Under the pieces are notes generated by a model. It searched no databases. It saw nothing but the letters and a program-made list of their open reading frames with translations, and was not told where the DNA came from. A DNA stretch of 64,000 nucleotides, from the NCBI RefSeq assembly GCF_001552195.1, contig NZ_BCQS01000005.1, positions 620,001 through 684,000 on the forward strand, written 5' to 3'. Below, piece by piece: positions 17,898 through 26,368 of this stretch; the first letter of the stretch is position 1; the number at the start of each line of letters is the position of its first letter. This DNA comes from Actinomadura latina NBRC 106108. Lineage in GTDB: Bacteria; Actinomycetota; Actinomycetes; Streptosporangiales; Streptosporangiaceae. The translations under genes were made by a program, and so were the position numbers.

Positions 17898-19169
17898 GTG
17901 AAGTACATCAAGGTTGCGGCCGCGGCGGCCGCGATCGCCCTGGCCGCCACGGCCTGCGGCGGCGACAGCAAGGACGACGAGGCCGGCGCGGGCAAGGACC
18001 CGGCGCAGCTCAAGGTCTGGATGATGGGCGACGGGACGCCCGAGCAGACCAAGTTCCTCGACGACGTCGAGACGGAGTACAAGCAGAAGCACCCGAACAC
18101 CGACGTCCAGATCAAGTACGTGCCGTGGCCGCAGGTCGCCACCACGTTCCAGAAGGCGGCCGCGGGCGGCGAGGGCCCGGACGTCACCGAACTCGGCAAC
18201 ACCGACGTCCAGTCCCACGTCGAGCAGGGCAGCCTCGCCGACATCACCGGCGAGTTCAAGGGCTGGGCGGACGGCAAGACGCTCAACAAGACCGCGCTCG
18301 GCAACGACACCGCCGACGGGAAGACCTACGCGGTGCCGTGGTACGGCGGCGTCCGCGGCATCTGGTACCGCACGGACTGGTTCCAGGAGCTCGGCATCCA
18401 GGCGCCCAAGAACTGGACCGAGCTGACCGCCGCGGCGAAGAAGGTGCAGGACGGCAAGAAGGTGCCCGGCATCGGCATCCCGAGCGACCAGACCAACGCC
18501 CTGCTCAGCTTCATCTGGGGCAACAACGGCGCGGTCGCCGTCGACGACGGCAGCGGCGGCTGGAAGGGCCAGCTCGACCAGCCCGCGGCCGTCGAGGCCG
18601 TGAAGTACTACGCCGGCCTCGTCGGCACGGAGAAGGTCGCGCCCGAGAAGTACATCGGCAAGAACGAACTGGAGGGCCCGCAGCGCGACTTCGCGCTCGG
18701 CAAGCTCGGCATGTACATCGACGGCAGCTGGGCGCTGAAGGAGATGAAGAAGGTCTCCGAGAAGAACGCCGGCAAGTGGGGCGTCTTCCCGATCCCGAGC
18801 AAGGCCGGCGGCAACGCGCCGGTCATGGCGGGCGGCTCCGACCTCGCCGTCTGGAAGGACAGCAAGGCCAAGGCCGCGGCCTTCGACTACATCACGGTCC
18901 TGAACAACGCCAAGAACGCCAAGGCGTGGGCCGACTACAGCGGCTTCTCGTCCATGCGGTCGGACGTGAAGTTCTCCGACCCGAAGCTGGAGATCTTCAC
19001 CCAGATCGCCACCAACACCAAGTTCCCCCCGATCGGCCCCGGCTGGGCCGAGTTCGAGCAGGCCAAGAAGGTGCTGCCGAACACCGTGAAGGCGATCATG
19101 CAGGGCAAGAACGCCGATGAGCAGATGAAGAAGGCGAACGAGCAGGCCAACACCCTGCTGAACCCGTAG
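17898..19169 (+). CDS. Sugar ABC transporter substrate-binding lipoprotein
   Basis: An extracellular carbohydrate-binding protein (423 residues) of the family 1 solute-binding type. The GTG start at 17898 follows a GGAAAGGA site. It gives the signal peptide VKYIKVAAAAAAIALAATAC with the lipidated cysteine at position 20. Mature features include LKVWMMGDGTPEQ, GPDVTELGNTDV, YAVPWYGGVRGIWYRTDWF and a C-terminal MQGKNADEQMKKANEQANTLL, all typical of the group. It heads an operon with two permeases and a GH3 glycosidase, pointing to uptake of oligosaccharides trimmed by that enzyme. The ligand (chitobiose, GlcNAc or a muropeptide sugar) is inferred. Confidence 0.92.
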   Translation: MKYIKVAAAAAAIALAATACGGDSKDDEAGAGKDPAQLKVWMMGDGTPEQTKFLDDVETEYKQKHPNTDVQIKYVPWPQVATTFQKAAAGGEGPDVTELGNTDVQSHVEQGSLADITGEFKGWADGKTLNKTALGNDTADGKTYAVPWYGGVRGIWYRTDWFQELGIQAPKNWTELTAAAKKVQDGKKVPGIGIPSDQTNALLSFIWGNNGAVAVDDGSGGWKGQLDQPAAVEAVKYYAGLVGTEKVAPEKYIGKNELEGPQRDFALGKLGMYIDGSWALKEMKKVSEKNAGKWGVFPIPSKAGGNAPVMAGGSDLAVWKDSKAKAAAFDYITVLNNAKNAKAWADYSGFSSMRSDVKFSDPKLEIFTQIATNTKFPPIGPGWAEFEQAKKVLPNTVKAIMQGKNADEQMKKANEQANTLLNP

Positions 19170-19190
19170 TCCCAGCTGATCGGAACGTCC

Positions 19191-20162
19191 ATGCTCGACA
19201 CCGCACCCGCGGTGCGGAGAGCGCCCGGCCGGAGGTCCTCCGGCCGGGCGCGCCCCCGCCGCCGGCCCCGCCTCGGGCCCTACCTGCTGATCGCGCCGAC
19301 CGTGCTCGTGATCGCCGTCCTGATGTTCTGGCCGATGATCCAGATCGGGATCATGTCGTTCCAGAAGGTCGGCAACCGCCAGCTGCGCGGCGAGCCCGCC
19401 GAGCAGGTGGGGACCGGGAACTTCGACAAGATCCTCAATGACCCGTTCTTCTGGCAGACCCTCAGGCACACCGTCCTGTTCGCCGTCGTCGCGGTGAGCC
19501 TGACGCTGGTCATCGGGACGCTGGTCGGCCTGCTGCTCCACAAGCTCGGCAAGAAGATGTCGGGCTTCGTCGCCGGCGGCGTGATGGTCGCCTGGGCGAC
19601 CCCGCCGGTCACCGCGGCGATCATCTTCAGCTGGCTGTTCGGCACCACCGGCGGCCTCGTCAACTGGTTCCTCGACCTGCTGCCCGACGTCCTCGTCGGC
19701 GGCGGCTGGCTCGACTACAACTGGTTCGCCACGCCGCTGTCCACCTACACCGTGCTCACCGTGTGCGTGGTGTGGCAGGCGTGCCCGTTCATCGCCGTGT
19801 CCGTCCTGGCCGGGCTGAAGAGCGTCCCCGGCGAGCTGTACGAGGCGGCCCGGGTGGACGGCTCCGGCCCGTGGCGGACGTTCTGGAGCATCACCTACCC
19901 GATGCTCAAGCCGATCTTCATGGTGCTGCTGGTCATGTCGATCATCTGGGACTTCAAGGTCTTCACGCAGCTGTTCATCATGTCCGGGCTGGCCAACCGC
20001 GACGCGTTCAACCTGTCGCTCTACGCCTACTCCGAGGCGTTCGGCTCGCTCAACCCGAAGCTCGGCATGGGCTCGGCGATCGCGCTCGTGCTCACGTTCA
20101 TCCTGCTCATCGTCACCGCCCTGTACGTGCGGGTCATGGTCCGACAGGGGGAGACGCGATGA
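19191..20162 (+). CDS. Sugar ABC transporter permease (MalF type)
   Basis: A 323-residue inner-membrane permease with about six transmembrane segments, the first being YLLIAPTVLVIAVLMFWPMI after an Arg-rich cytoplasmic N-terminus. The EAA loop that contacts the ATPase is ELYEAARVDGSGPWRTFWSI. It lies 21 bp after the binding-protein gene, and its stop overlaps the next permease gene by 4 bp. No ATPase gene is present in the operon. In actinobacteria such importers often share one ATPase (MsiK) encoded elsewhere. Confidence 0.93.
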   Translation: MLDTAPAVRRAPGRRSSGRARPRRRPRLGPYLLIAPTVLVIAVLMFWPMIQIGIMSFQKVGNRQLRGEPAEQVGTGNFDKILNDPFFWQTLRHTVLFAVVAVSLTLVIGTLVGLLLHKLGKKMSGFVAGGVMVAWATPPVTAAIIFSWLFGTTGGLVNWFLDLLPDVLVGGGWLDYNWFATPLSTYTVLTVCVVWQACPFIAVSVLAGLKSVPGELYEAARVDGSGPWRTFWSITYPMLKPIFMVLLVMSIIWDFKVFTQLFIMSGLANRDAFNLSLYAYSEAFGSLNPKLGMGSAIALVLTFILLIVTALYVRVMVRQGETR

Positions 20163-21001
20163 AGTCCTCACTGCCGCGCAGGATGGTGCTGAACGGGACG
20201 GGCCTGCTCGTCTTCGTCCTCGCCGTCTTCCCTGTCTTCTGGATGGCGTCCACCGCGTTCAAGCCGAACACCGAGATCTTCAGCACGACCCCGAAACCGC
20301 TCCCCGCCCATCCGACGCTGGACCACTTCGACCTGGTGCTGAACGGCGGCATCGCCGAGGTCTCCTTCTGGGAGTACTTCGGGAACAGCGCGATCCTCGC
20401 CGTCGTCACCGTCCTCGCGTCCGGCCTGCTCGCGCTGATGGCGGCCACCGCCGTCGCGCGGTTCCGGTTCCGCTTCCGCACCACCTTCCTGGTGATGCTC
20501 CTGGTGGTGCAGATGGTGCCGCTGGAGGCGCTCGTCATCCCGCTGTTCCTCGATCTGAAGCAGCTCGACCTGCTGAACAGCCTGGCGGGCCTCTCGCTCG
20601 TCTACATCGGCTTCGCGGTCCCGTTCGCGATCTGGATGCTGCGCGGGTTCGTCGCCGCGGTGCCCCGCGAGCTGGAGGAGGCCGCCGCCATCGACGGCGC
20701 CGGCCCGGTCCGGACGTTCTTCACCGTCATGCTCCCGCTCGTCGCGCCCGGACTCGTCGCGACCAGCATCTTCTCCTTCATCACCGCCTGGAACGAGTTC
20801 ATCTTCGCCTACACGTTCCTCGAAGACCAGAACAAGTACACCCTGCCGATCATGCTGCAGTTCTTCTTCGGCCGCAGCGGCAACGCCTGGGGGCCCATCA
20901 TGGCAGCGTCCACGCTGCTCACCATTCCCGTCATCGCCTTCTTCCTGCTCGTCCAGCGCCGCATGGTGTCCGGCCTCACCGCCGGGGCGGTGAAGGGGTG
21001 A
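20159..21001 (+). CDS. Sugar ABC transporter permease (MalG type)
   Basis: A 280-residue permease partner of the preceding MalF-type protein. The start MKSSLPRRMVLNG leads into the first membrane segment GLLVFVLAVFPVFWM. The EAA loop is ELEEAAAIDGAGPVRTFFTV and the last segments include TSIFSFITAWNEFIFAYTF. The ATG overlaps the previous stop (ATGA), and its own stop overlaps the GTG of the GH3 gene. This indicates tightly coupled translation of the operon. Confidence 0.93.
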   Translation: MKSSLPRRMVLNGTGLLVFVLAVFPVFWMASTAFKPNTEIFSTTPKPLPAHPTLDHFDLVLNGGIAEVSFWEYFGNSAILAVVTVLASGLLALMAATAVARFRFRFRTTFLVMLLVVQMVPLEALVIPLFLDLKQLDLLNSLAGLSLVYIGFAVPFAIWMLRGFVAAVPRELEEAAAIDGAGPVRTFFTVMLPLVAPGLVATSIFSFITAWNEFIFAYTFLEDQNKYTLPIMLQFFFGRSGNAWGPIMAASTLLTIPVIAFFLLVQRRMVSGLTAGAVKG

Positions 21002-22470
21002 CGACCGACGACATCGCGACCACGGCGGAGATCGCCCGGCTGGCGCGCGGCACGCTGCTCCCGTCGTTTCCCGGGGCGACCGCGCCGCGCTGGCTGCTGG
21101 ACGAACTGGAGGCCGGCCTCGGCGGCGTCACGCTCTTCGCCCTCACCGGCAACGTGCCGAGCACGGAGTCGCTCGCCGCGCTGACCGCGCAGATGCGCAA
21201 GGCCGGCGACCCGTTCATCACGATCGACGAGGAGGGCGGCGACGTCACCCGGCTCGGCGGGCACGCGACCGGCAGCCCCTACCCGGGCAACGCCGCGCTC
21301 GGCGCCGTGGACGACCCGGAGCTGACCCGGCGCATCTACCGCTCCCTGGGCGCCGAGCTGGCCGAGGTCGGCGTCAACTTCAACTTCGCGCCGTCGGTGG
21401 ACGTCAACACCGCCGACGACAACCCCGTCATCGGGACCCGCTCGTTCGGCTCCGACCCCGAGCTCGTCGCCCGGCACGCCGCCGCGTCCGTCACCGGGAC
21501 GCAGGAGGCGGGCGTCGCGGCCTGCGCGAAGCACTTCCCCGGCCACGGCGCGACGGTGGACGACTCGCACCTGTCGATCCCGCTCGTCAACGCCGACCTG
21601 GAGCTGCTGGACCGCCGCGAGCTGGTGCCGTTCCGGGCCGCGATCGCCGCCGGCACCCGCGCGGTGATGACCGGGCACCTGAACCTGCCCGCGATCACCG
21701 GGGGCGTGCCCGCCACCCTGTCGCACGCCGCGATCACCGGGCTGCTCCGCGGGCACCTCGGCTACGAGGGCGTGATCGTCACCGACGCGCTCGACATGGA
21801 GGGCGCGAGCGGCGCGATCGGCATCCCGGAGGCGTCCGTGCGTGCCCTCATCGCGGGCGCCGACCTGCTGTGCCTCGGCCCGCGCGAGCACGCCGAGACC
21901 GTCGAGGCGACCCTCGCCGCGGTCGACGACGCCGTCCGCACCGGGCGGCTGTCCATGAACCGGCTGCTGGACGCGGCGGAGCGCACCGCGCGGCTCAGGG
22001 AGTGGCTCACGGGGAACAGCCCCGCGGCCATGGACCGCGCCGCCGGCCTGGAGGCCGCCCGTCGCGCCGTGCGCGTCACGGGAGCGCTCCCAGGGTGGGC
22101 CGGGCCGCCCCTGGTCGTCGAGACCGAGTCGAGCGGCAACATCGCGGTCGGCCCGACCCCGTGGGGACTGCACCCGTGGGCGCCCGACGCCGTCCAGGCC
22201 GGCGCCGCGGACGAGGCGGAGGCGGCGGAGCAGATCCTGGACCGCGCGAAGGGCCGCGGCCTGATCGTCGTCCTGCGCGACGCGCACCGGCACGCGGGCC
22301 AGCGCGCCCTCGCCACGGCCCTGCTGACCGCCCGGCCCGACACGGTCGTCGTGGAGATGGGCCTTCCCGTCTGGCGCCCCGGATCGGCCGTGTACCTGGC
22401 CACCTACGGCGCCGCGGCCGCCAACGCCCAGGCCGCCGCCGAACTGCTCGGCCTGACCGGCCGGAGCTGA
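20998..22470 (+). CDS. GH3 beta-N-acetylhexosaminidase-like glycosidase
   Basis: A 490-residue glycoside hydrolase family 3 enzyme resembling NagZ-type beta-N-acetylglucosaminidases. Signature motifs are DEEGGDVTRL, the substrate/acid-base loop KHFPGHGATVDDSH (Asp-His dyad used by NagZ-type enzymes) and the nucleophile region VTDALDMEG. No signal peptide is visible, so it should act in the cytoplasm on imported sugar. The GTG start at 20998 overlaps the permease stop. With the transporter and the ROK regulator this suggests amino-sugar or muropeptide-derived disaccharide use. The C-terminal 120 residues form an extra domain seen in many longer homologues. Confidence 0.9.
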   Translation: MTTDDIATTAEIARLARGTLLPSFPGATAPRWLLDELEAGLGGVTLFALTGNVPSTESLAALTAQMRKAGDPFITIDEEGGDVTRLGGHATGSPYPGNAALGAVDDPELTRRIYRSLGAELAEVGVNFNFAPSVDVNTADDNPVIGTRSFGSDPELVARHAAASVTGTQEAGVAACAKHFPGHGATVDDSHLSIPLVNADLELLDRRELVPFRAAIAAGTRAVMTGHLNLPAITGGVPATLSHAAITGLLRGHLGYEGVIVTDALDMEGASGAIGIPEASVRALIAGADLLCLGPREHAETVEATLAAVDDAVRTGRLSMNRLLDAAERTARLREWLTGNSPAAMDRAAGLEAARRAVRVTGALPGWAGPPLVVETESSGNIAVGPTPWGLHPWAPDAVQAGAADEAEAAEQILDRAKGRGLIVVLRDAHRHAGQRALATALLTARPDTVVVEMGLPVWRPGSAVYLATYGAAAANAQAAAELLGLTGRS

Positions 22471-22576
22471 TCCGGCCGACCGGACCCGTGGCGCGCCCGC
22501 CGGACACAGAGCCCGGTTCCGGCGGGCGCGTCACGCCGTACTCGCGGCCGATGCCCGACCGGTCCGGTCGGCAAGG

Positions 22577-22582
22577 GATAAT
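22577..22582 (+). promoter_or_regulatory. Candidate -10 box of a leaderless Rrf2 transcript
   Basis: GATAAT ends six bases before the ATG at 22589, so transcription would begin at or next to the start codon. No ribosome-binding site is visible upstream, consistent with a leaderless mRNA, which is common in actinobacteria. No good -35 is visible. Confidence 0.45.
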
Positions 22583-22588
22583 ACGTGT

Positions 22589-23053
22589 ATGCGATTGTCC
22601 GCCCGGGTCGACTATGCGTTGCGCGCCTCCGCCGAGCTGGCGGTCGCCGGGAGTCACCCGGTGACCGCGGTGCAGCTCGCCGAGGCGCAGCAGATCCCGC
22701 CCAAATTCCTGGAGAACATCCTCGGCCAGCTGCGCCGGTCCGGGCTCATCCGGAGCCAGCGGGGGCCCGAGGGCGGCTACTGGCTGGCGCGGCCGCCCGA
22801 GCGGATCTCCCTCGCCGACATCATCCGCGCCATCGACGGGCCGCTGCTCGGCGTCCGGGGCGAGCGCCCCGAGCACGTCGGGTACCAGGGGCCGGCGCGG
22901 TCCCTGCAGGAGGTGTGGATCGCGCTGCGCGCCAGCGAGCGCTCCATCCTCGAGCAGGTCACGCTCGCGCACATCGCGGCCGGGAAGCTGCCCGACCCCG
23001 TCGCCAAGCTGACCGAGGACCCGTCCGCCTGGGAGAGCCCCTCCCTGATCTGA
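22589..23053 (+). CDS. Rrf2 family transcriptional regulator without cysteines
   Basis: A 154-residue winged-helix regulator of the Rrf2 family (IscR, NsrR, RsrR relatives). The N-terminus MRLSARVDYALRASAELA and the wing QRGPEGGYWLARPPERISLADIIRAIDG are characteristic. The region where Fe-S members carry three cysteines reads GERPEHVGYQGPARSLQEVW and has none; I see no cysteine in the protein. It is therefore unlikely to hold an Fe-S cluster by the usual ligands and may sense something else. It precedes nei by 27 bp and may be co-transcribed with it. Confidence 0.92.
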   Translation: MRLSARVDYALRASAELAVAGSHPVTAVQLAEAQQIPPKFLENILGQLRRSGLIRSQRGPEGGYWLARPPERISLADIIRAIDGPLLGVRGERPEHVGYQGPARSLQEVWIALRASERSILEQVTLAHIAAGKLPDPVAKLTEDPSAWESPSLI

Positions 23054-23080
23054 GCCCCGCCTTCGGAGGAGACACGGCCC

Positions 23081-23863
23081 ATGCCGGAAGGGGACGTCGT
23101 CTGGCTGACGGCCCGGCGGCTGCGCGAGGCGCTCGCCGGGCGGGTGCTCGCACGCTCGGACTTCCGCGTCCCCCGGTTCGCCACCGCCGACCTGCGCGGA
23201 CGGACCGTCCTGGACACCGTCCCGCGCGGCAAGCACCTCCTCACCCGGGTCGAGGACGGGCTCACCGTGCACACGCATCTGCTGATGGAGGGGCGCTGGC
23301 AGATCCGCCGCTCCGGGGCGGCACCGCGCGACCACCGGGTCCGCCTCGTGCTGGCGAACGCGGAGTGGCAGGCGGTCGGCTACTCCCTCGGTCTCGTCGA
23401 GCTGCTGCCCACCGCCGAGGAGCACCGTGCGGTCGGCCACCTCGGGCCCGACCTGCTCGATCCGTCCTGGGGCCCGGAGATGGCCGCGGAGGCCGCCGCG
23501 AGGCTGGGCGAGCAGCCCGCGCGGGCCATCGGCGAGGCCCTCCTCGACCAGACGCGGCTCGCCGGGATCGGCAACGTGTACAAGGCCGAGGTCCTGTTCC
23601 TGCGGGGCGTCGACCCGTGGGCGCGGGTAGGGGACGTTTCCGACCTGCCGGCGCTCGTGGAGTTGTCTCACCGTCTCCTGGACGCCAACAAGGAGCGGAA
23701 CGGCCACATCACCACCGGCGAAAGGGGACGCGGGCGGGAGCACTGGGTGTACGGGCGGGGCGGCCGCCCCTGCCGGCGCTGCGGGACGCGGATCGAGCGA
23801 GCGGAGCAGACCGGCGAGCGGGTCACGTTCTGGTGCCCGCGCTGCCAGCCCTCTCCGACATAG
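23081..23863 (+). CDS. nei: Fpg/Nei family DNA glycosylase (endonuclease VIII)
   Basis: A 260-residue bifunctional glycosylase/AP lyase that removes oxidised pyrimidines. The catalytic N-terminus is MPEGD with Pro2 and Glu3. The helix-two-turn-helix DNA-binding region contains ALLDQTRLAGIGNVYKAEVL. The C-terminal zinc finger is CRRCG...CPRC. A GGAGGAG ribosome-binding site precedes the ATG. It follows the Rrf2 gene and is separated from convergent dps by a terminator. The motif set resembles mycobacterial Nei2 more than Fpg. Confidence 0.93.
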   Translation: MPEGDVVWLTARRLREALAGRVLARSDFRVPRFATADLRGRTVLDTVPRGKHLLTRVEDGLTVHTHLLMEGRWQIRRSGAAPRDHRVRLVLANAEWQAVGYSLGLVELLPTAEEHRAVGHLGPDLLDPSWGPEMAAEAAARLGEQPARAIGEALLDQTRLAGIGNVYKAEVLFLRGVDPWARVGDVSDLPALVELSHRLLDANKERNGHITTGERGRGREHWVYGRGGRPCRRCGTRIERAEQTGERVTFWCPRCQPSPT

Positions 23864-23916
23864 CCGGCACCGCCGTAGCCGACCCCGCCGTAGCCGACAG
23901 CGGGGCACACGAAGAA

Positions 23917-23958
23917 GCCCCGGCCCCCCGCCGATCGGGATCGGCGGGGGGCCGGGGC
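23917..23958. terminator. Hairpin terminator between nei and dps
   Basis: A perfect 19-bp GC-rich inverted repeat (GCCCCGGCCCCCCGCCGAT and its complement) around a 4-base loop lies between two convergent genes. It can serve both directions; the flanks lack long T-runs. Confidence 0.8.
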
Positions 23959-24010
23959 CTTCACCAGGGTGGAGTCCGCGCCTCGATCGCCGCGGCGTCC
24001 CCTCGGGTCG

Positions 24011-24478
24011 TCAGGTTTGGGCCTGGAACATCCAGTGCTGCTTCTCAAGCTCGGCAGTGATCGAGATGAGCAGGTCCTGCGTGACCTGGTCCGGCTCGTC
24101 GGTCGCGGCGATGCGCTCCCGGAACCGGCCGATGATCTGCGCCAGTATGTCGGTCACCGCGGCGACGACCTTGTCGTCGTCGAGGTAGCCGGCCTCCAGC
24201 TGCGGCAGCTCGGTGCGGTCGGCGACCGTGCGGGCACGGCCGTCGGGGTTCACGCCGATCGCCACGGCGCGCTCGGCCACATCGTCCTGCCCGGTGCGGG
24301 CGAGGGCGACGACCTCGTCCAGGTGCTCGTGCACGACCTTGAAGTTGCGCCCGGTCAGGTTCCAGTGCGCCTGCTTGGCCAGGAGGGCCAGGTCGATCAG
24401 GTCGACCAGGGCGCCCTGCAGGGCCTGTCCCACCACCTTCACGGCATCGTCCGGGAGCGGGCTCTTGACCGTCGCCAT
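24011..24478 (-). CDS. dps: Dps family DNA-binding ferritin-like protein
   Basis: A 155-residue Dps protein, a dodecameric iron-storing shell that oxidises ferrous iron with peroxide and protects DNA. The Dps signature AHWNLTGRNFKVVHEHLDEV holds the intersubunit ferroxidase ligands (His and the later Asp/Glu). The rest is the usual four-helix bundle ending LEKQHWMFQAQT. An AAGGAG site precedes the ATG. It is transcribed like the HTH gene upstream but separated from it by an inverted repeat. Confidence 0.94.
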   Translation of the reverse strand: MATVKSPLPDDAVKVVGQALQGALVDLIDLALLAKQAHWNLTGRNFKVVHEHLDEVVALARTGQDDVAERAVAIGVNPDGRARTVADRTELPQLEAGYLDDDKVVAAVTDILAQIIGRFRERIAATDEPDQVTQDLLISITAELEKQHWMFQAQT

Positions 24479-24541
24479 TTTCAGGCTCCTTCCGCATCGT
24501 TACGGTTATCCGCTACAACACGGAAAAATCCCCGGAAATGC

Positions 24542-24596
24542 CGCGTTCATGCGTGAGACCGCGCACACCCGCGGCCCCGGTAAGGGCATGAACGCG
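24542..24596. repeat. 11-bp inverted repeat between clgR-like gene and dps
   Basis: CGCGTTCATGC (24542-24552) and its exact complement GCATGAACGCG (24586-24596) flank 33 bases that include the smaller stem CCGCG/CGCGG. On the minus strand this could be the terminator of the HTH gene or a regulatory structure ahead of dps. No U-tract is visible. Confidence 0.6.
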
Positions 24597-24607
24597 CCAA
24601 GAACGGG

Positions 24608-24961
24608 TCAGGCCGCGACCATATCGGCGCGGAACTCCCCGGTGATCTCCTCCGGCGTTTCCGGAATGCTCTCGGTGGTAATGCGCTCGTGCTCCGGCGC
24701 GCCCGCCATGACGGGCTCGTGCTGCAGCTCGGCGAGGGCCAGCTGATCCGCGACCTCCCTCAGGACGTGCGACAGCGGGACGCCCAGGGCTTTGCAGATC
24801 GAGGACAGCAGCTCCGACGAAGCCTCTTTCTGTCCCCGCTCGACCTCGGAGAGATAGCCGAGTGACACCCGTGCCGCCGCGGACACCTCACGGAGGGTGC
24901 GTCCCTGGCGCAGCCGCAGCTGCCGCAGTACGTCACCGAGCAGCTGGCGAAGCAGGACCAT
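24608..24961 (-). CDS. clgR: XRE-type HTH regulator, ClgR-like
   Basis: A 117-residue regulator with a Cro/C1-type helix-turn-helix ([20 protein letters not shown], then [16 protein letters not shown]) and an acidic C-terminal tail. In actinobacteria the HTH protein encoded just after cinA is ClgR, an activator of clp protease and other proteostasis genes; name and role rest on motif and position. The ATG at 24961 has GGGAGGGAG upstream. The upstream ten codons open to 24991 lack support. A GTTC-N5-GAAC palindrome lies in front. Confidence 0.85.
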   Translation of the reverse strand: MVLLRQLLGDVLRQLRLRQGRTLREVSAAARVSLGYLSEVERGQKEASSELLSSICKALGVPLSHVLREVADQLALAELQHEPVMAGAPEHERITTESIPETPEEITGEFRADMVAA

Positions 24962-25047
24962 CGTCTCGCTCCCTCCCTCAGTTCGGACCATCTGCCGGTT
25001 CCACCGTACCCGCCTTGACGGTGACCATGGCAGACCGTTGATTTCGT

Positions 25048-25060
25048 GTTCGCTGGGAAC
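25048..25060. promoter_or_regulatory. Candidate ClgR-like box upstream of clgR
   Basis: GTTCGCTGGGAAC is an inverted repeat (GTTC/GAAC) whose left half GTTCGC matches the half-site described for actinobacterial ClgR boxes; the right half is degenerate. It lies about 87 bp upstream of the clgR-like start, consistent with autoregulation. Confidence 0.35.
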
Positions 25061-25072
25061 GTAACGCTGTAA

Positions 25073-26368
25073 TCAGTCCCGGTCTTCCCGATCTGCCTGA
25101 GCCTCCTCGCTCTCGTCCTCGGCGTCAAGCCCCATCAGGACGCGTCTCAGCAGCTCAAGGGCGTGCACGACGGTCATCCGCCGGATCACCGCGCGGATCT
25201 CCGCGCCGGCGCCGGGCACGGGGAGTTTCGGGCTGACCACAGTGCGCGAATTTCCAGGACCGGCCACGCCGATATAGACCGTTCCCACGGGATGCCCGTC
25301 CTGCGTGTCGGGGCCGGCGACCCCGGTGACCGCCAGCCCGTAGGTCGCGCCGACCGCGTCCCGGACGCCCGCGGCCATCGCGGCGGCCACGTCCGGGTGG
25401 ACGGCGCCGTGCTCGGCGAGCAGGTCCGCCGGGACGCCGAGCAGCCGCCGCTTGGCCTCGGTCGCGTACGTCACCATGCCGCCCGCGTAGGTCGCGGACG
25501 AGCCGGGCATCGCGGTCAGCTCCGCGCCGATGAGCCCGCCGGTCAGCGACTCCGCCGCCGCGACGGTCTCCCCGCGGGCCGCGAGCAGCCGGTGGACGAC
25601 CCGGTCCAGCGAGTCGTCCTCGGCCCCGTACACGGCCGGGCCGAGCAGCGACCGGACGCGCCTCTCGACGCCCTCCAGGCGCCCGGCGGCGTCCGGGCCG
25701 GCCACGGTGATCCGGATCTTCACCTCGGCCGGGTCGGGCAGGTAGGCGAGCTTCACGCCGTCCATCGCCTCGACCTCGGCGAGCCGCGTCGCGACGACCG
25801 ACTCCCACATCCGGGCGGTGCGCAGCGTGCGGCGCGCGACCGCGGGCAGCCCGGCGGCGCGGGCCAGTTCCGGCAGCACCACCTCGTCCATGATCGTGCG
25901 CATCTCGAACGGGACGCCGGGCAGCGCGTAGACGATCCCGCCGGGCAGCTCGATGCGCAGGCCGGGCGCCGAGCCGGCGGAGTTCACCAGCGCCCGCGCG
26001 CCCTTGGGGACGTCCGCCATGCGCAGCGCCATCGGCTGCAGCTCGCGGCCGGCGCGGGCGACCCGCTCGCGCAGCCGCCGCTCCAGGCCCGGATCGCGGA
26101 CGAGGGGGACGCCCGCCGCCGCGGCGAGCGCGTCCCGGGTGAGGTCGTCGTAGGTGGGCCCGAGCCCGCCGGTGGTGATCACCGCGTCGGCCCGTTCGAG
26201 CGCCGTCGTGACGGCCGCGACGATGACGTCCAGCTCGTCCCCGACGACGACGCTGCGGGTGACCTCGACGCCGTGGTCGGCGAGCCGCCGGCCCAGCCAC
26301 GCCGCGTTGCCGTTGATCGTGTCGCCGAGGAGCAGCTCGTCCCCGACGGTGAGCAGTTCGACTCGCAT
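25073..26368 (-). CDS. cinA: CinA family protein (nicotinamide-nucleotide amidohydrolase)
   Basis: A 431-residue two-domain CinA protein. The N-terminal MoaB/MoeA-like domain holds GDELLLGDTINGNAAWL and TTGGLGPTYDDLT. The C-terminal domain carries AAAESLTGGLIGAELTAMPG and GVAGPDTQDGHPVGTVY, typical of the NMN deamidase that recycles NMN to NaMN. The ATG at 26368 gives the standard MRVELLTVGDELL; the open frame upstream is not homologous. It lies in the conserved run pgsA-cinA-clgR, about 110 bp from the HTH gene. A DUF1990 gene is inserted between pgsA and cinA. Confidence 0.94.
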   Translation of the reverse strand: MRVELLTVGDELLLGDTINGNAAWLGRRLADHGVEVTRSVVVGDELDVIVAAVTTALERADAVITTGGLGPTYDDLTRDALAAAAGVPLVRDPGLERRLRERVARAGRELQPMALRMADVPKGARALVNSAGSAPGLRIELPGGIVYALPGVPFEMRTIMDEVVLPELARAAGLPAVARRTLRTARMWESVVATRLAEVEAMDGVKLAYLPDPAEVKIRITVAGPDAAGRLEGVERRVRSLLGPAVYGAEDDSLDRVVHRLLAARGETVAAAESLTGGLIGAELTAMPGSSATYAGGMVTYATEAKRRLLGVPADLLAEHGAVHPDVAAAMAAGVRDAVGATYGLAVTGVAGPDTQDGHPVGTVYIGVAGPGNSRTVVSPKLPVPGAGAEIRAVIRRMTVVHALELLRRVLMGLDAEDESEEAQADREDRD

